The position numbers and the translations under genes were made by a program. From contig NZ_CP154799.1 of assembly GCF_050920705.1 (NCBI RefSeq), forward strand, positions 682,001 through 746,000: a DNA stretch of 64,000 nucleotides, in the 5' to 3' direction. The notes under the pieces are model-generated. The model ran no database searches and was not told the DNA's origin. It was given only the letters and a program-made list of their open reading frames with translations. Source of the stretch: Regnicoccus_A sp014224355 (lineage in GTDB: Bacteria > Cyanobacteriota > Cyanobacteriia > PCC-6307 > Cyanobiaceae). Of the stretch, positions 17,481 to 25,840 are shown in pieces (the first letter of the stretch is position 1; each line of letters starts with the position of its first letter).

Positions 17481-18695
17481 TCAGCCGTCGAGGCTGAGCA
17501 GGTAGTCGTGCACGCGGCAACGCCGGCCCGGCTGGCGCAGCTTGTGCAGGGCCGTGGTTTCAATCTGACGCACCCGCTCCCGGGACAGCTGCATCCCCTC
17601 GCCGATCTGGGCCAGGGTGCGGGGGTTGTCGTCACTGAGGCCATAGCGCAGGCGGATCACCTCCGCTTCCCGCTGGCTGAGCTCATCGAGCAGGGCATCG
17701 AGGTCGCTGTGCAGCTGCTGCCGGGTCAGCCGCTGTTCCGGGGTGTCGGTGGTGGCCTCCAGCAGGTCCCCGAGGGACGTGTCGTGGTCACGACCCACCC
17801 TGGTGTCCAGGGAGACCGAGCGGGGCACGCGCAGCAGGGTGAGCCGCACCGCCTCCTCGCTCCACTGCAAAGCCTCGGCCAGCTCGGCGAGGGAGGCGGT
17901 GCGGCCGTGGTCAGCGGCGAACTGACGCTGGGCCTTCTTGATCCGGTTCAGCTTCTCGGTGACATGCACCGGCAGGCGGATCGTGCGGCTCTGGGTGGCG
18001 ATCGCCCGGGTGACCCCCTGGCGGATCCACCAGTAGGCATAGGTGCTGAAGCGGAAGCCGCGGGTGGGGTCGTACTTCTCGACAGCACGCTCGAGGCCCA
18101 GGGTGCCCTCCTGGACCAGGTCGAGCAGTTCCATGCCCCGCTTCTGATACTTCTTGGCCACCGCCACCACCAGACGCAGATTGGCCTGGATCATGCGGTC
18201 GCGGGCACGGCGGCCCCGCAGCAGCCGTTGCTGAAGGTCGCTGAGGCTGAGCTGCAGGCAAGCGGCCCAGGCTGCGTGACCCTCCTGCAGGAGGCGCCGC
18301 AACTCGGGCAGGGGCTGGCCACAGGCCTCGGCCCACTGGGCGTGGGAGGGCTGATGGGTGAGGCGGGTGGCCAGCTGTTGCCGCACCACCTCCAGCTCGA
18401 TCATGGCCTGCAGGATCGGCTGGTCGGCCGCCTTCTCCCGCCGCTGCTCCAGCAGCAGCTCACGGGCCTGCACCTGGCGGGCCAGCAGCAGTTCCTCCTC
18501 CTGGCTGAGCACATCGACCCGGCCGATGTCCTGCAGGTAGAGCCGCACCAGATCGGCACTGGCGCGGCCCGGCAGGCGGGGACGGCCCCGGAGGCCCCGG
18601 GTGGAGGCCCTGCCAGCGTCGGGGACGGCATCGAGATCGATCGCCACCTCCGGTTCGGGGTTGCCTTGAAGCGCTGCTGTTGACCCTGGGGACAC
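17481..18695 (-). CDS. Group 2 RpoD-like sigma factor
   Basis: 404 residues from a GTG at 18695. Region 1.2 (DLVRLYLQDIGRVDVLSQEEE), region 2 (NLRLVVAVAKKYQKRGMELL, then FSTYAYWWIRQGVTRAI, residues about 170-235), region 3 (RIKKAQRQFAADHGR) and region 4 helix-turn-helix (RTLAQIGEGMQLSRERVRQI) are all present. Region 1.1 is missing, so it is a group 2 factor rather than the principal sigma. Group 2 factors recognise sigma70-type promoters and serve light, stress or stationary-phase responses. An insertion between regions 1.2 and 2 (residues about 90-160) is helical and alanine/glutamine-rich. Confidence 0.93.
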   Translation of the reverse strand: MSPGSTAALQGNPEPEVAIDLDAVPDAGRASTRGLRGRPRLPGRASADLVRLYLQDIGRVDVLSQEEELLLARQVQARELLLEQRREKAADQPILQAMIELEVVRQQLATRLTHQPSHAQWAEACGQPLPELRRLLQEGHAAWAACLQLSLSDLQQRLLRGRRARDRMIQANLRLVVAVAKKYQKRGMELLDLVQEGTLGLERAVEKYDPTRGFRFSTYAYWWIRQGVTRAIATQSRTIRLPVHVTEKLNRIKKAQRQFAADHGRTASLAELAEALQWSEEAVRLTLLRVPRSVSLDTRVGRDHDTSLGDLLEATTDTPEQRLTRQQLHSDLDALLDELSQREAEVIRLRYGLSDDNPRTLAQIGEGMQLSRERVRQIETTALHKLRQPGRRCRVHDYLLSLDG

Positions 18696-18791
18696 GAACC
18701 ATGGACTGACGTGCCTTCACCTTCGTGTTGCCGCTGAAAAGCAGCGCGAAACAGAAGGTTTCTCTTCAGAATCAGTCGGGTCTCGCTGCGT

Positions 18792-20612
18792 TCATTCAGG
18801 CTCCACCCAGGTGCTGGCCACGTGCAGATCCTGCAGTTGCTGGGGAGCCACGCCGGCAGGGGCCTGGGTGAGCAGGCAGCGGGCCTGCTGGGTCTTGGGG
18901 AAGGCGATCGTGTCGCGGATCGACTCTTCGCCGGCCAGCAGCATCACCATCCGATCGAGCCCGAAGGCCAGACCGCCGTGGGGAGGGGCGCCCAGGTCGA
19001 GGGCCTCGATCAGGAAGCCGAACTGGCGCTCGGCCTCCTCCAGGGGCAGACCGATGGTCTGCAGCACCTGGCGCTGCAGGGCCGAATCGTGGATGCGCAG
19101 CGAACCGCCCCCCAGTTCCAGGCCGTTGAGCACCAGGTCGTAGGCCTGGGCGCGGGCCGCGGGCAGGGTGGTGGCCCAGGCGGCGGGATCGTTGCCGAGG
19201 TCGGCGGCGTTGGGAGCGCAGAAGGGGTGATGCAGCGCCTCGAGGCGGTTCTCCTCGGCGTTGAACTCGAACATCGGGAAATCCACCACCCAGAGGAAGT
19301 TCCAGATGTCGTTCTCCCGGTCGGGCGGAACCATCCCCAGCTCCCGGGCCAGGTACTGGCGCACCCGGTCGAGGGCCTTGTTCACCGTGGCGGTGTCGCC
19401 GGCGCCGAACAGCAGCAGGGTGCCGGGCGCCGCGCCGGTGCGCTCCAGCAGCTCGGCTTTGGTGGCGGCGCTGAGGTTGTCCTTGATGGCGCCGATCGTG
19501 TCGATCTCGCCGCCCTCACGCACACGGATGAAGGCCAGCCCCCCGGCCCCTGCCGCCTGGGCCTCGCTGAACACATCACCACCGGGCTTGATGCGCACGT
19601 TGGACAGGGCCTCATTGCCTCCGGGCACGGCGATGCACTTCACCGAACCGCCGGCGGCCACGGCCCCGGAGAACACCTTGAAACCCATGCCGGCCACCAG
19701 GTCGCTCACGTTGGTGAGCTCCAGGCCGTAGCGCGTGTCGGGCCGGTCGGTGCCGTAGCGGTCCATCGCCTCGTGCCAGCTGAGGCGGGGGAAGGGCCGG
19801 GGCAGCTCCACCCCTCGGGCGGCCTTCCAGATCGCGGCGATCAGCGCTTCGTTGAGTTCCAGGATCTCCTCCTGGCCCATGAAGCTCATCTCGATGTCGA
19901 GCTGGGTGAATTCCGGCTGACGGTCGGCCCGCAGATCCTCGTCGCGGAAGCAGCGCGCCACCTGGTAATAGCGCTCCAGGCCGCCCACCATCAGCAGCTG
20001 CTTGAACAGCTGGGGCGACTGGGGCAGGGCGAACCACTCGCCGCCGCACACCCGCGAAGGCACCAGATAGTCGCGGGCGCCCTCGGGGGTGGAGCGGGTG
20101 AGCACGGGGGTTTCCACCTCGATGAAGCCCTGGTCTTCGAGGAAGCGGCGGGCCGCCTGGATCGTGCGGGCGCGCAGGCGCAGGTTGCCGTTCATGCGCT
20201 CGCGGCGCAGATCCAGGTAGCGGTGACGCAGCCGCAGCTCCTCGCGGGTGTTCTCCTCGTCGTGCACCGACACGGGGAAGGGCAGGTTGCCCTTGACGCT
20301 GTTCAGCACCGTGATGGCGCTGGCCAGCACCTCCAGGCCGCCGGTGGCCAGTTTCGTGTTGATCGATTCCGCTGGCCTGGCCCGCACCCGCCCAGCCACC
20401 TGGATCACGGTCTCGTTGCGCAGGTGCTCGGCCACGGCAAAGGCCTCGGACCCCAGATCGGGGTCCACCGTCACCTGCACCGTGCCGCTGCGGTCGCGCA
20501 GGTCGATGAAGATCACCCCGCCGTGGTCACGGCTGCGGTCGACCCAGCCGCAGAGCTGCACCTCCTCTCCGGTGGCGTCCTGACGCAGGTCGCCGCACCC
20601 GTGGCTGCGCAT
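18792..20612 (-). CDS. aspS: Aspartate--tRNA ligase
   Basis: 606 residues from the ATG at 20612 (MRSHGCGDLRQD, the family start). The OB-fold anticodon domain has CGWVDRSRDHGGVIFIDLRDRSG; the class II core has FIEVETPVLTRSTPEGARDYLVPSR, FRDEDLRADRQPEFTQLDIEMSF and the C-terminal GGLAFGLDRMVMLL. The bacterial GAD insertion is present. It charges tRNA-Asp, possibly also tRNA-Asn for the transamidation route. It is followed, 63 bases upstream, by gcvT on the same strand. Confidence 0.97.
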   Translation of the reverse strand: MRSHGCGDLRQDATGEEVQLCGWVDRSRDHGGVIFIDLRDRSGTVQVTVDPDLGSEAFAVAEHLRNETVIQVAGRVRARPAESINTKLATGGLEVLASAITVLNSVKGNLPFPVSVHDEENTREELRLRHRYLDLRRERMNGNLRLRARTIQAARRFLEDQGFIEVETPVLTRSTPEGARDYLVPSRVCGGEWFALPQSPQLFKQLLMVGGLERYYQVARCFRDEDLRADRQPEFTQLDIEMSFMGQEEILELNEALIAAIWKAARGVELPRPFPRLSWHEAMDRYGTDRPDTRYGLELTNVSDLVAGMGFKVFSGAVAAGGSVKCIAVPGGNEALSNVRIKPGGDVFSEAQAAGAGGLAFIRVREGGEIDTIGAIKDNLSAATKAELLERTGAAPGTLLLFGAGDTATVNKALDRVRQYLARELGMVPPDRENDIWNFLWVVDFPMFEFNAEENRLEALHHPFCAPNAADLGNDPAAWATTLPAARAQAYDLVLNGLELGGGSLRIHDSALQRQVLQTIGLPLEEAERQFGFLIEALDLGAPPHGGLAFGLDRMVMLLAGEESIRDTIAFPKTQQARCLLTQAPAGVAPQQLQDLHVASTWVEPE

Positions 20613-20675
20613 GCTGTGAATCCCTGAGCAATCGGCGATTTTCCCACCCAGCCGGGCCAGGCCCGGCAGCACCCG

Positions 20676-21812
20676 TCAGGCCCGCCTGTAGAAGGGACGC
20701 TTCACCACCATGGCGGGCTCCGCCTTGCCGCGGATCTCCACCGCCAGTTCGGTGCCGGGGCGGGTGGAATCAGCCGGCACATAGGCCAGGGCGATCGCCT
20801 CCCCCAGGGTGGGCGACCAGGTGCCACTGGTGACCTCACCCACCACCTGGCCCTGGCGCAGCACCGGATAGCCGTGCCGGGCGATCGCGCGGCCCTGGAG
20901 CTTCAGACCCACCAGACGCCGGCTCACCCCTTCGGCGCTCTGGCGCTCCAGCACCTCCCTCCCGATGAAGGACGCCGGCATCTCCAGGTGCACCAGCCAG
21001 CCCAGGGCAGCCTCCAGGGGTGTGGTGCTGCTGTCCATGTCGCTGCCGTAGAGGTGCATGGCCGCCTCCAGGCGCAGGGTGTCGCGGGCACCGAGGCCGC
21101 AGGGGACCACCCCCTCCGCCAGCAGCTGAGCCCAGAGGGCGCAACCGGCAGCTCGATCCAGCAGCAGTTCCACGCCGTCTTCGCCGGTGTAACCCGTGCG
21201 GGCCACGAAGGCGGAGGCGCCGGCGGCTTCAGCGGCGGCGCTGCCGGCCAGCGTGAACGTGCGGTGAGCGAAACGGGGAAGGCCGCTCAGGTCGACGGCG
21301 GCCAGGGCCTCCAGCCGGCCGATGGCCTCGGGGCCCTGGAGGGCCAGCAACACACCATCGGCCTTGCGGTCGCTGATCACCAGGCCCGCCGGCTCCAGGT
21401 TTTGGCGCAGCCAGGCGGTATCGGCCTCGGCGCAGCCGGCGTTGATGATCAGCAGAAGCTCGTCGCGTGCGCCATCGGTGTCCTCCGGCCGCCCCCGGTC
21501 GTAGACGATCAGGTCGTCCCGGATGCCGCCGGCTTCGTTGAGCAGCACGGTGTAGGTGGCCTCGCCGGGACCGATCCGGAACAGGTCACTGGGCACCAGG
21601 GCCTGCAGGGCGTCCTTGGCGCCGTCGCCGCGCAGCCGCAGCACACCCATGTGGGAGATGTCGAAGACCCCACAGCGCTCGCGCACGGCCCTGTGCTCCT
21701 GAACCAGGCCCTGGAACTGGACGGGCATCTCCCAGCCTTCGAAGGGCACCATCCGGGCGCCGGCGGCGCGGCAGGCCCCGTTGAGGGGGGTTCGCTTCAG
21801 GGATTCCGCCAT
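20676..21812 (-). CDS. gcvT: Glycine cleavage system T protein (aminomethyltransferase)
   Basis: 378 residues. Family marks are FEGWEMPVQFQGLVQEH near the start, FDISHMGVLRLRG, RTGYTGEDGVELL, and the C-terminal VGEVTSGTWSPTLGEAIAL. GcvT transfers the methylene group of glycine to tetrahydrofolate, releasing ammonia, and in cyanobacteria is part of photorespiration. It is isolated from gcvH/gcvP. I looked for a glycine riboswitch upstream (21813-21961) and saw none. The motif set is complete and the length normal. Confidence 0.95.
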   Translation of the reverse strand: MAESLKRTPLNGACRAAGARMVPFEGWEMPVQFQGLVQEHRAVRERCGVFDISHMGVLRLRGDGAKDALQALVPSDLFRIGPGEATYTVLLNEAGGIRDDLIVYDRGRPEDTDGARDELLLIINAGCAEADTAWLRQNLEPAGLVISDRKADGVLLALQGPEAIGRLEALAAVDLSGLPRFAHRTFTLAGSAAAEAAGASAFVARTGYTGEDGVELLLDRAAGCALWAQLLAEGVVPCGLGARDTLRLEAAMHLYGSDMDSSTTPLEAALGWLVHLEMPASFIGREVLERQSAEGVSRRLVGLKLQGRAIARHGYPVLRQGQVVGEVTSGTWSPTLGEAIALAYVPADSTRPGTELAVEIRGKAEPAMVVKRPFYRRA

Positions 21813-21961
21813 GGGCTGCGCTGTCGCGAGTGCTGGCGGGGATCCTATGGAGGCTCACCGGCAGGGAGCCCTCCGGGCAATCCCGAAGACTTCCAGCAGG
21901 TTCGGGTTTTCCCCTGGCCTGATAAGGAGAAGGTCATTACCTTGGGTGCCCTGAATGGGTC

Positions 21962-22219
21962 GTGCCCATGGGCCAGCGCCCGAACTGTCGCAGCTGCAAC
22001 CACTGCCAGGCGCCCGAAGCCTCGATCAGTGGCTCCGAGCAGAGCTGGTGCCAGATGCGACGGCTGGCGATCCATCCTGAACTGGCCAGCGATCTCTGGT
22101 GTCACCACTGGACCCCACGGCCACCCCGGCTGCCGAGCGTGGACCCGAGGGTGCTGGCCATGCCCCTGCCGGCCAACCGTCAGCTCGCCCTCACCGAGTT
22201 GCTCGCGGCTGTCAGCTGA
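21962..22219 (+). CDS. Small cysteine-rich hypothetical protein
   Basis: 85 residues from a GTG at 21962, or 83 from the ATG at 21968. The N-terminus contains CRSCNHC, and further cysteines follow at SWCQMRR and LWCHHW, so a small metal-binding (zinc or cluster) fold is possible. No membrane segment. The upstream 150 bases are shared with the divergent gcvT promoter region. I do not recognise a named family. The reading frame is believable because of the clustered cysteines and the free intergenic position, but it could be chance. Confidence 0.55.
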   Translation: MPMGQRPNCRSCNHCQAPEASISGSEQSWCQMRRLAIHPELASDLWCHHWTPRPPRLPSVDPRVLAMPLPANRQLALTELLAAVS

Positions 22220-22348
22220 GCGGATCCAGACCCGCCACGGAACAGACCTCGGGACACATCCGGCCGCACTCTGTGTGATCAAGACTGCCTGCAAAAGCGT
22301 GCCTCCGGCGCCATGCTGGTAGGTCAAACCCCTGTTGGAGGTGAATGA

Positions 22349-22744
22349 TTGGTTGCAACTGCACCCGCAACGCCGGTTGAACTGATGGCCTCGCAGGTGG
22401 ACGGTGAAACCCTCACCCTGCCCACCGGCTCCCATGTGTTTCACCACGGAGATCTCACCAGTGCGATCTACGGGGTGCGCAAGGGCATCGTCGAACTGAT
22501 CGACACCTCGAGAAATCGCCTTTGCTACCGCCACGGCGAGCTGTTCAGCTACGAAGACATCGCCTGGCGGGGTGGATTCTTCCGCAACGAGGCCATCGCC
22601 CGCACCCCGGTGGAGCTGGTCAAACTGGAGCGTCTGAACTTCCTCAACCTTCTCCACAACCACCCCACCCTGGCGGTGGTGCTGATCGGTCAACAGCACG
22701 AGAGGCTGCGGGAGCAACGGGCCAGCGGCTCCTACTCCTACTGA
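22349..22744 (+). CDS. Cyclic-nucleotide-binding-domain-like protein without DNA-binding domain
   Basis: 131 residues from a TTG at 22349, which is preceded by GGAGG at 22337-22341 with good spacing; an ATG at 22385 is the alternative. The chain looks like the N-terminal beta-roll of CRP/FNR regulators (LPTGSHVFHHGDLTSAIYGV, then GELFSYEDIAWRGGFFRNE and ARTPVELVKLERLNFLNLL). There is no C-terminal helix-turn-helix: it ends with a short helix at HERLREQ. It could bind a small ligand or act as a partner of a full regulator. Its 3' end overlaps convergent speB by 7 bases. Confidence 0.7.
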   Translation: MVATAPATPVELMASQVDGETLTLPTGSHVFHHGDLTSAIYGVRKGIVELIDTSRNRLCYRHGELFSYEDIAWRGGFFRNEAIARTPVELVKLERLNFLNLLHNHPTLAVVLIGQQHERLREQRASGSYSY

Positions 22745-23664
22745 GCCTGACCCAGCAGCAGCAGCAGACTGCGGGTCACCTTCGCCGCCAGCACGGCGCT
22801 CACGCCGCTGGGATCCAGCCCGGGCGCCAGTTCCACCACATCGGCTGCCACCAGGTGATGGTGGCGCAGTTCCTCCAGCAGCCCTGCGAAGTGGCCCCAG
22901 TGGTAGCCCCCGGGCTCGGGGGTGCCGGTGCCGGGCAGCACGGCGGGATCGAACCAGTCGAGGTCAACGGTGAGGTAGAGCGGCCGGCCCCGCAGCGGGC
23001 TGAGGGCCGCCACCAGCTCAGCCTGGAGCCGCTCCGGCTCCAGCGAAAGACCGGGGCCCTGCCCCACCAGCCGGCCACTGCGACGCAGCTCCTCGAACTC
23101 CTCGCGGGTGCCGCTGCGGATCGCCACCTGCAGCAGGTCGGCGGAGGGAAGCACCTCCAGGCAGCGGCGCATCGCACAGGCATGGCTGTGGCGGGCCCCC
23201 AGCCAGTTCTGGCGCAGATCGGCGTGGGCATCGAGCTGCACCAGGGCCAGCTCGGGGTACCGGGCGGCCACGGCGGCAACCGCACCACTGCTGATCGAGT
23301 GCTCTCCGCCGAGCATCAGCGGCCGCAGCCCCAGCTCAAGCACCGCCCGGGTGGCCTCGCCCACGGCGGCCACCACCGGCTCCGGCGCCCCGAAGGGAAT
23401 GGCCACGGCCCCCAGATCCACGAAAGCCAGGTCTTCGAGGTCGAGATCCAGCTGCGGGTCATAGGTTTCAAGCCCATTGCTCACCTCCCGGATCGCCGCC
23501 GGCCCGAAGCGGGCCCCCGGTCTGAACGAGGTGGTGCCGTCGTAGGGCACCCCGAAGAGGCCCACCCGGCAACCGTCGGGATCACGCCTTGAACCCATGT
23601 AGATGGCTCCGTCGCGCTCGAACAGGTCGGAGTCAATCAGATCCGGAGGCACAGGGACAGGCAT
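22738..23664 (-). CDS. speB: Agmatinase (ureohydrolase family)
   Basis: 308 residues from the ATG at 23664. The binuclear Mn ligands are GGEHS (His122), DAHAD (Asp145, His147, Asp149) and DLDWFDP (Asp234, Asp236), followed by PGTGTPEPGG. Agmatinase splits agmatine into putrescine and urea. It begins 4 bases after speE, so the pair forms a polyamine operon. A second ureohydrolase at 48488-49693 differs at DRHVD and GTGWPEPGG and is assigned to guanidine, so the two should not be confused. Confidence 0.88.
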   Translation of the reverse strand: MPVPVPPDLIDSDLFERDGAIYMGSRRDPDGCRVGLFGVPYDGTTSFRPGARFGPAAIREVSNGLETYDPQLDLDLEDLAFVDLGAVAIPFGAPEPVVAAVGEATRAVLELGLRPLMLGGEHSISSGAVAAVAARYPELALVQLDAHADLRQNWLGARHSHACAMRRCLEVLPSADLLQVAIRSGTREEFEELRRSGRLVGQGPGLSLEPERLQAELVAALSPLRGRPLYLTVDLDWFDPAVLPGTGTPEPGGYHWGHFAGLLEELRHHHLVAADVVELAPGLDPSGVSAVLAAKVTRSLLLLLGQAQ

Positions 23665-23668
23665 CAGC

Positions 23669-24529
23669 TCAGGCCTGGTGGAGGGCCAGGGCCCGCTCAA
23701 TGCCGGCCGGGATGGCCTGGAAGGCGCCCCGCTGCCAGCGGGGCGACCAGATCTCACAGCCGGCGGCCACCGCCGCGGCCCGCTCGGCCATGGGCTCCAG
23801 GTAGCGGGGGCCATCCGTGGCGGCAAAGGTCCAGCTCCACCAGCCGCTGGGGTACATCGGCACCCAGCCATAGAGCGGATCGGCATGGCCGAACACCTCC
23901 CTCAGCAGCCGCACGGTGGCCAGGTGCACGTCGCGGAAGGCTTCCGGGGATTCACTCTGGGTGGCGAAGACCCCGCCAGGGCGCAGGATGCGGCGGCACT
24001 GCCGGAAGAAGGCTCGGTTGAACAGGCCTTCGGCGGGGCCCGCGGGGTCGGAGCCATCCACGATCACCACGTCGTAGCTGGCGTCGTCGGCCTCAGAGGC
24101 CCAGGCGATGCCATCACCGACGGTGAGCTGAAAGCGGGGATCATCCCAGCAGCCCGCGCCCAGGGAAGGCAGATAGCGCTGGGCGCACTCCACCACCAGC
24201 CCATCGATCTCCACCAGATCGAGGTGGCGCACGCCGGGATGGCGCAGGCACTCCCGCGCCGTGCCGCCGTCGCCGCCGCCGATCACCAGCACCCGCTCGA
24301 GGCCGGCGGCGGAGCTGAGGGCCGGATGCACCAGCGGCTCGTGGTAGTGGCGCTCCTGACGTTCGGCCGTCATCCAGCAGCCATCGAGCAGCAGTCCCTT
24401 GCCGTAGCGCCGGCTGTCGATGATGGTGATCTCCTGGTAAGGGCTGCTCTGCTCCAGCAGCACCTCAGCCTCAAGGCCGTAGCGCACACCCTCGTGGATC
24501 TCATCAACCCAGCCATTGATCGATTTCAC
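23669..24529 (-). CDS. speE: Polyamine aminopropyltransferase (spermidine synthase)
   Basis: 286 residues. The nucleotide-methyl pocket is LVIGGGDGGTARE (residues 82-93), with YHEPLVHPAL before it and VDGSDPAGPAEGLFN carrying the catalytic aspartate. SpeE transfers an aminopropyl group from decarboxylated SAM to putrescine. It lies directly upstream of speB with 4 bases between, so putrescine formation and use are coupled. Length and motifs are normal. Confidence 0.94.
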   Translation of the reverse strand: MKSINGWVDEIHEGVRYGLEAEVLLEQSSPYQEITIIDSRRYGKGLLLDGCWMTAERQERHYHEPLVHPALSSAAGLERVLVIGGGDGGTARECLRHPGVRHLDLVEIDGLVVECAQRYLPSLGAGCWDDPRFQLTVGDGIAWASEADDASYDVVIVDGSDPAGPAEGLFNRAFFRQCRRILRPGGVFATQSESPEAFRDVHLATVRLLREVFGHADPLYGWVPMYPSGWWSWTFAATDGPRYLEPMAERAAAVAAGCEIWSPRWQRGAFQAIPAGIERALALHQA

Positions 24530-24625
24530 GGCCGCTGACTCCTCGAGCCGCCCTAGCTAAGCCTCCAGTGGAGCACCCTGTCACCCAGGCGTCCCCTTGC
24601 CCACCCCACCCATGAGCGCGAGTCG

Positions 24626-25369
24626 ATGAGCCTGAGCCGCCGGGAGTGGTTGCAACGGGCGGGCCTGGCGGCCGGGGCCCTGGCCCTGCCGGCCCTGGGT
24701 CCGGCCCGGGCGGAGGCCACAGGCCTCTCGCCTGAACTGGAACGCAGCCTCACGGCCTGCTCCCCCCATGACGATCCCCTCGGCAGCCTGCTGCGGCGCA
24801 ATGCCCGGTTCAGCCGCGCCTGGCAGGCCGCCGCCACTGCCGGCAGCGCCCAGGAGCGCACCACGCTGATGAACGCCATCTGGCAGCGCAGCTGTCAGCT
24901 GGACCCCAGCGCCATGGCCAGTGGTCAGAGGCCGTGGGCGGCCCTGCTCAGCTGTGCCGATTCCCGCGTGTCGCCGGAGTGGATCTTCGTGTCGGGCGCC
25001 GGTGAGCTGTTCGATGTGCGCTGCGCCGGCAACACCGCGTTCGACGACGGCGTGGCCTCGCTGGAGTACGCGGTGGCGGAGCTGGAGGTGCCGCTGATCC
25101 TGGTGATGGGCCACAGCGGTTGTGGCGCTGTGACCGCCGCCCTCGCCGAGGCACCGCTCACTCCATTGCTGGAGCACCTGGTGACGCCGATCCGGGCGGC
25201 GCTGCAACCGGGCGACGACCTCAGCCTGGCGATCAGCCACAACGCGTCGCATTCCGCCCAGGAGCTGAGCCGGCGCAGCCCCCTGCTGCGGGAAGCGGTG
25301 GGCGCGGGTCGGCTGCGCATCCAGCCCGCCTGCTTCGACATCGCCAGCGGCGCGGTGACGCTGCTGTGA
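24626..25369 (+). CDS. Beta-carbonic anhydrase with twin-arginine signal
   Basis: 247 residues from the ATG at 24626. Residues 1-29 form a Tat signal (SRREWLQRAG, hydrophobic stretch, cleavage likely after PARA), so the enzyme should be exported folded to the periplasm. The beta-CA zinc site is complete: CADSRV (Cys110, Asp112, Arg114) and GHSGCG (His163, Cys166). It interconverts CO2 and bicarbonate and may recapture leaked CO2 or supply bicarbonate to importers. It is distinct from carboxysomal CsoSCA. arfB follows after 18 bases and may share its message. Confidence 0.9.
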   Translation: MSLSRREWLQRAGLAAGALALPALGPARAEATGLSPELERSLTACSPHDDPLGSLLRRNARFSRAWQAAATAGSAQERTTLMNAIWQRSCQLDPSAMASGQRPWAALLSCADSRVSPEWIFVSGAGELFDVRCAGNTAFDDGVASLEYAVAELEVPLILVMGHSGCGAVTAALAEAPLTPLLEHLVTPIRAALQPGDDLSLAISHNASHSAQELSRRSPLLREAVGAGRLRIQPACFDIASGAVTLL

Positions 25370-25387
25370 CCCACCCAGGGGCGATCA

Positions 25388-25822
25388 ATGCCTGACCTGC
25401 CCCTGGGCGAGCGGCTGGTGATCCCGGCGGCCGAGCTGGGCTGGCGCTTCTCCCGCTCCTCCGGGCCAGGGGGCCAGGGGGTGAACACCACCGATTCACG
25501 CGCGGAGCTGGTGTTCGACCTGGCGGCCACCACGGCGCTGCCGCCCCTGCTCAAGGCCCGGGCCCTGCGGCGGCTCGAGGGACGCCTGCTGGAGGGCGCC
25601 GTGGTGATCACCGCGTCGGAGCACCGCTCCCAGTGGCAGAACCGCCAGGCGGCCCTGCGGCGGCTGGCGGAGCTGCTGCGCTCCGCCATCGAACCACCAC
25701 CACCGCCCCGCCGGCGCACCAAGCCCACGCGGGGGTCGGTGGAGCGGAGGCTGAGCGCCAAGAAGCAACGCGGCGCCATCAAGGGCCAGCGCCGCTCGCG
25801 GCCACCCCACCCCGACGACTGA
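25388..25822 (+). CDS. arfB: Alternative ribosome-rescue factor (ArfB/YaeJ type)
   Basis: 144 residues. The class I release-factor GGQ motif is in RSSGPGGQGVNTTDSR, with the domain restricted to residues about 8-100, and a basic C-terminal tail (KKQRGAIKGQRRSR) that in this family enters the empty mRNA channel. ArfB hydrolyses peptidyl-tRNA on stalled ribosomes. No codon-recognition domain is present, which separates it from RF1/RF2. It is 18 bases after the carbonic anhydrase and converges on mazG. Confidence 0.9.
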   Translation: MPDLPLGERLVIPAAELGWRFSRSSGPGGQGVNTTDSRAELVFDLAATTALPPLLKARALRRLEGRLLEGAVVITASEHRSQWQNRQAALRRLAELLRSAIEPPPPPRRRTKPTRGSVERRLSAKKQRGAIKGQRRSRPPHPDD

Positions 25823-25840
25823 GCCACAGAAACAGACCGT

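Noticed and set aside
17427..18683. 418-residue open frame opposite the sigma factor
   Set aside because: It is a shadow of the conserved sigma gene with repetitive composition.
21813..21961. Glycine riboswitch upstream of gcvT
   Set aside because: None of the conserved glycine aptamer pieces could be found in the leader on the minus strand.
22738..23664. Second guanidine hydrolase
   Set aside because: It has the agmatinase-like DAHAD and GTGTPEPGG motifs, lacks the long N-terminal extension and is coupled to speE, so agmatinase is the better call.
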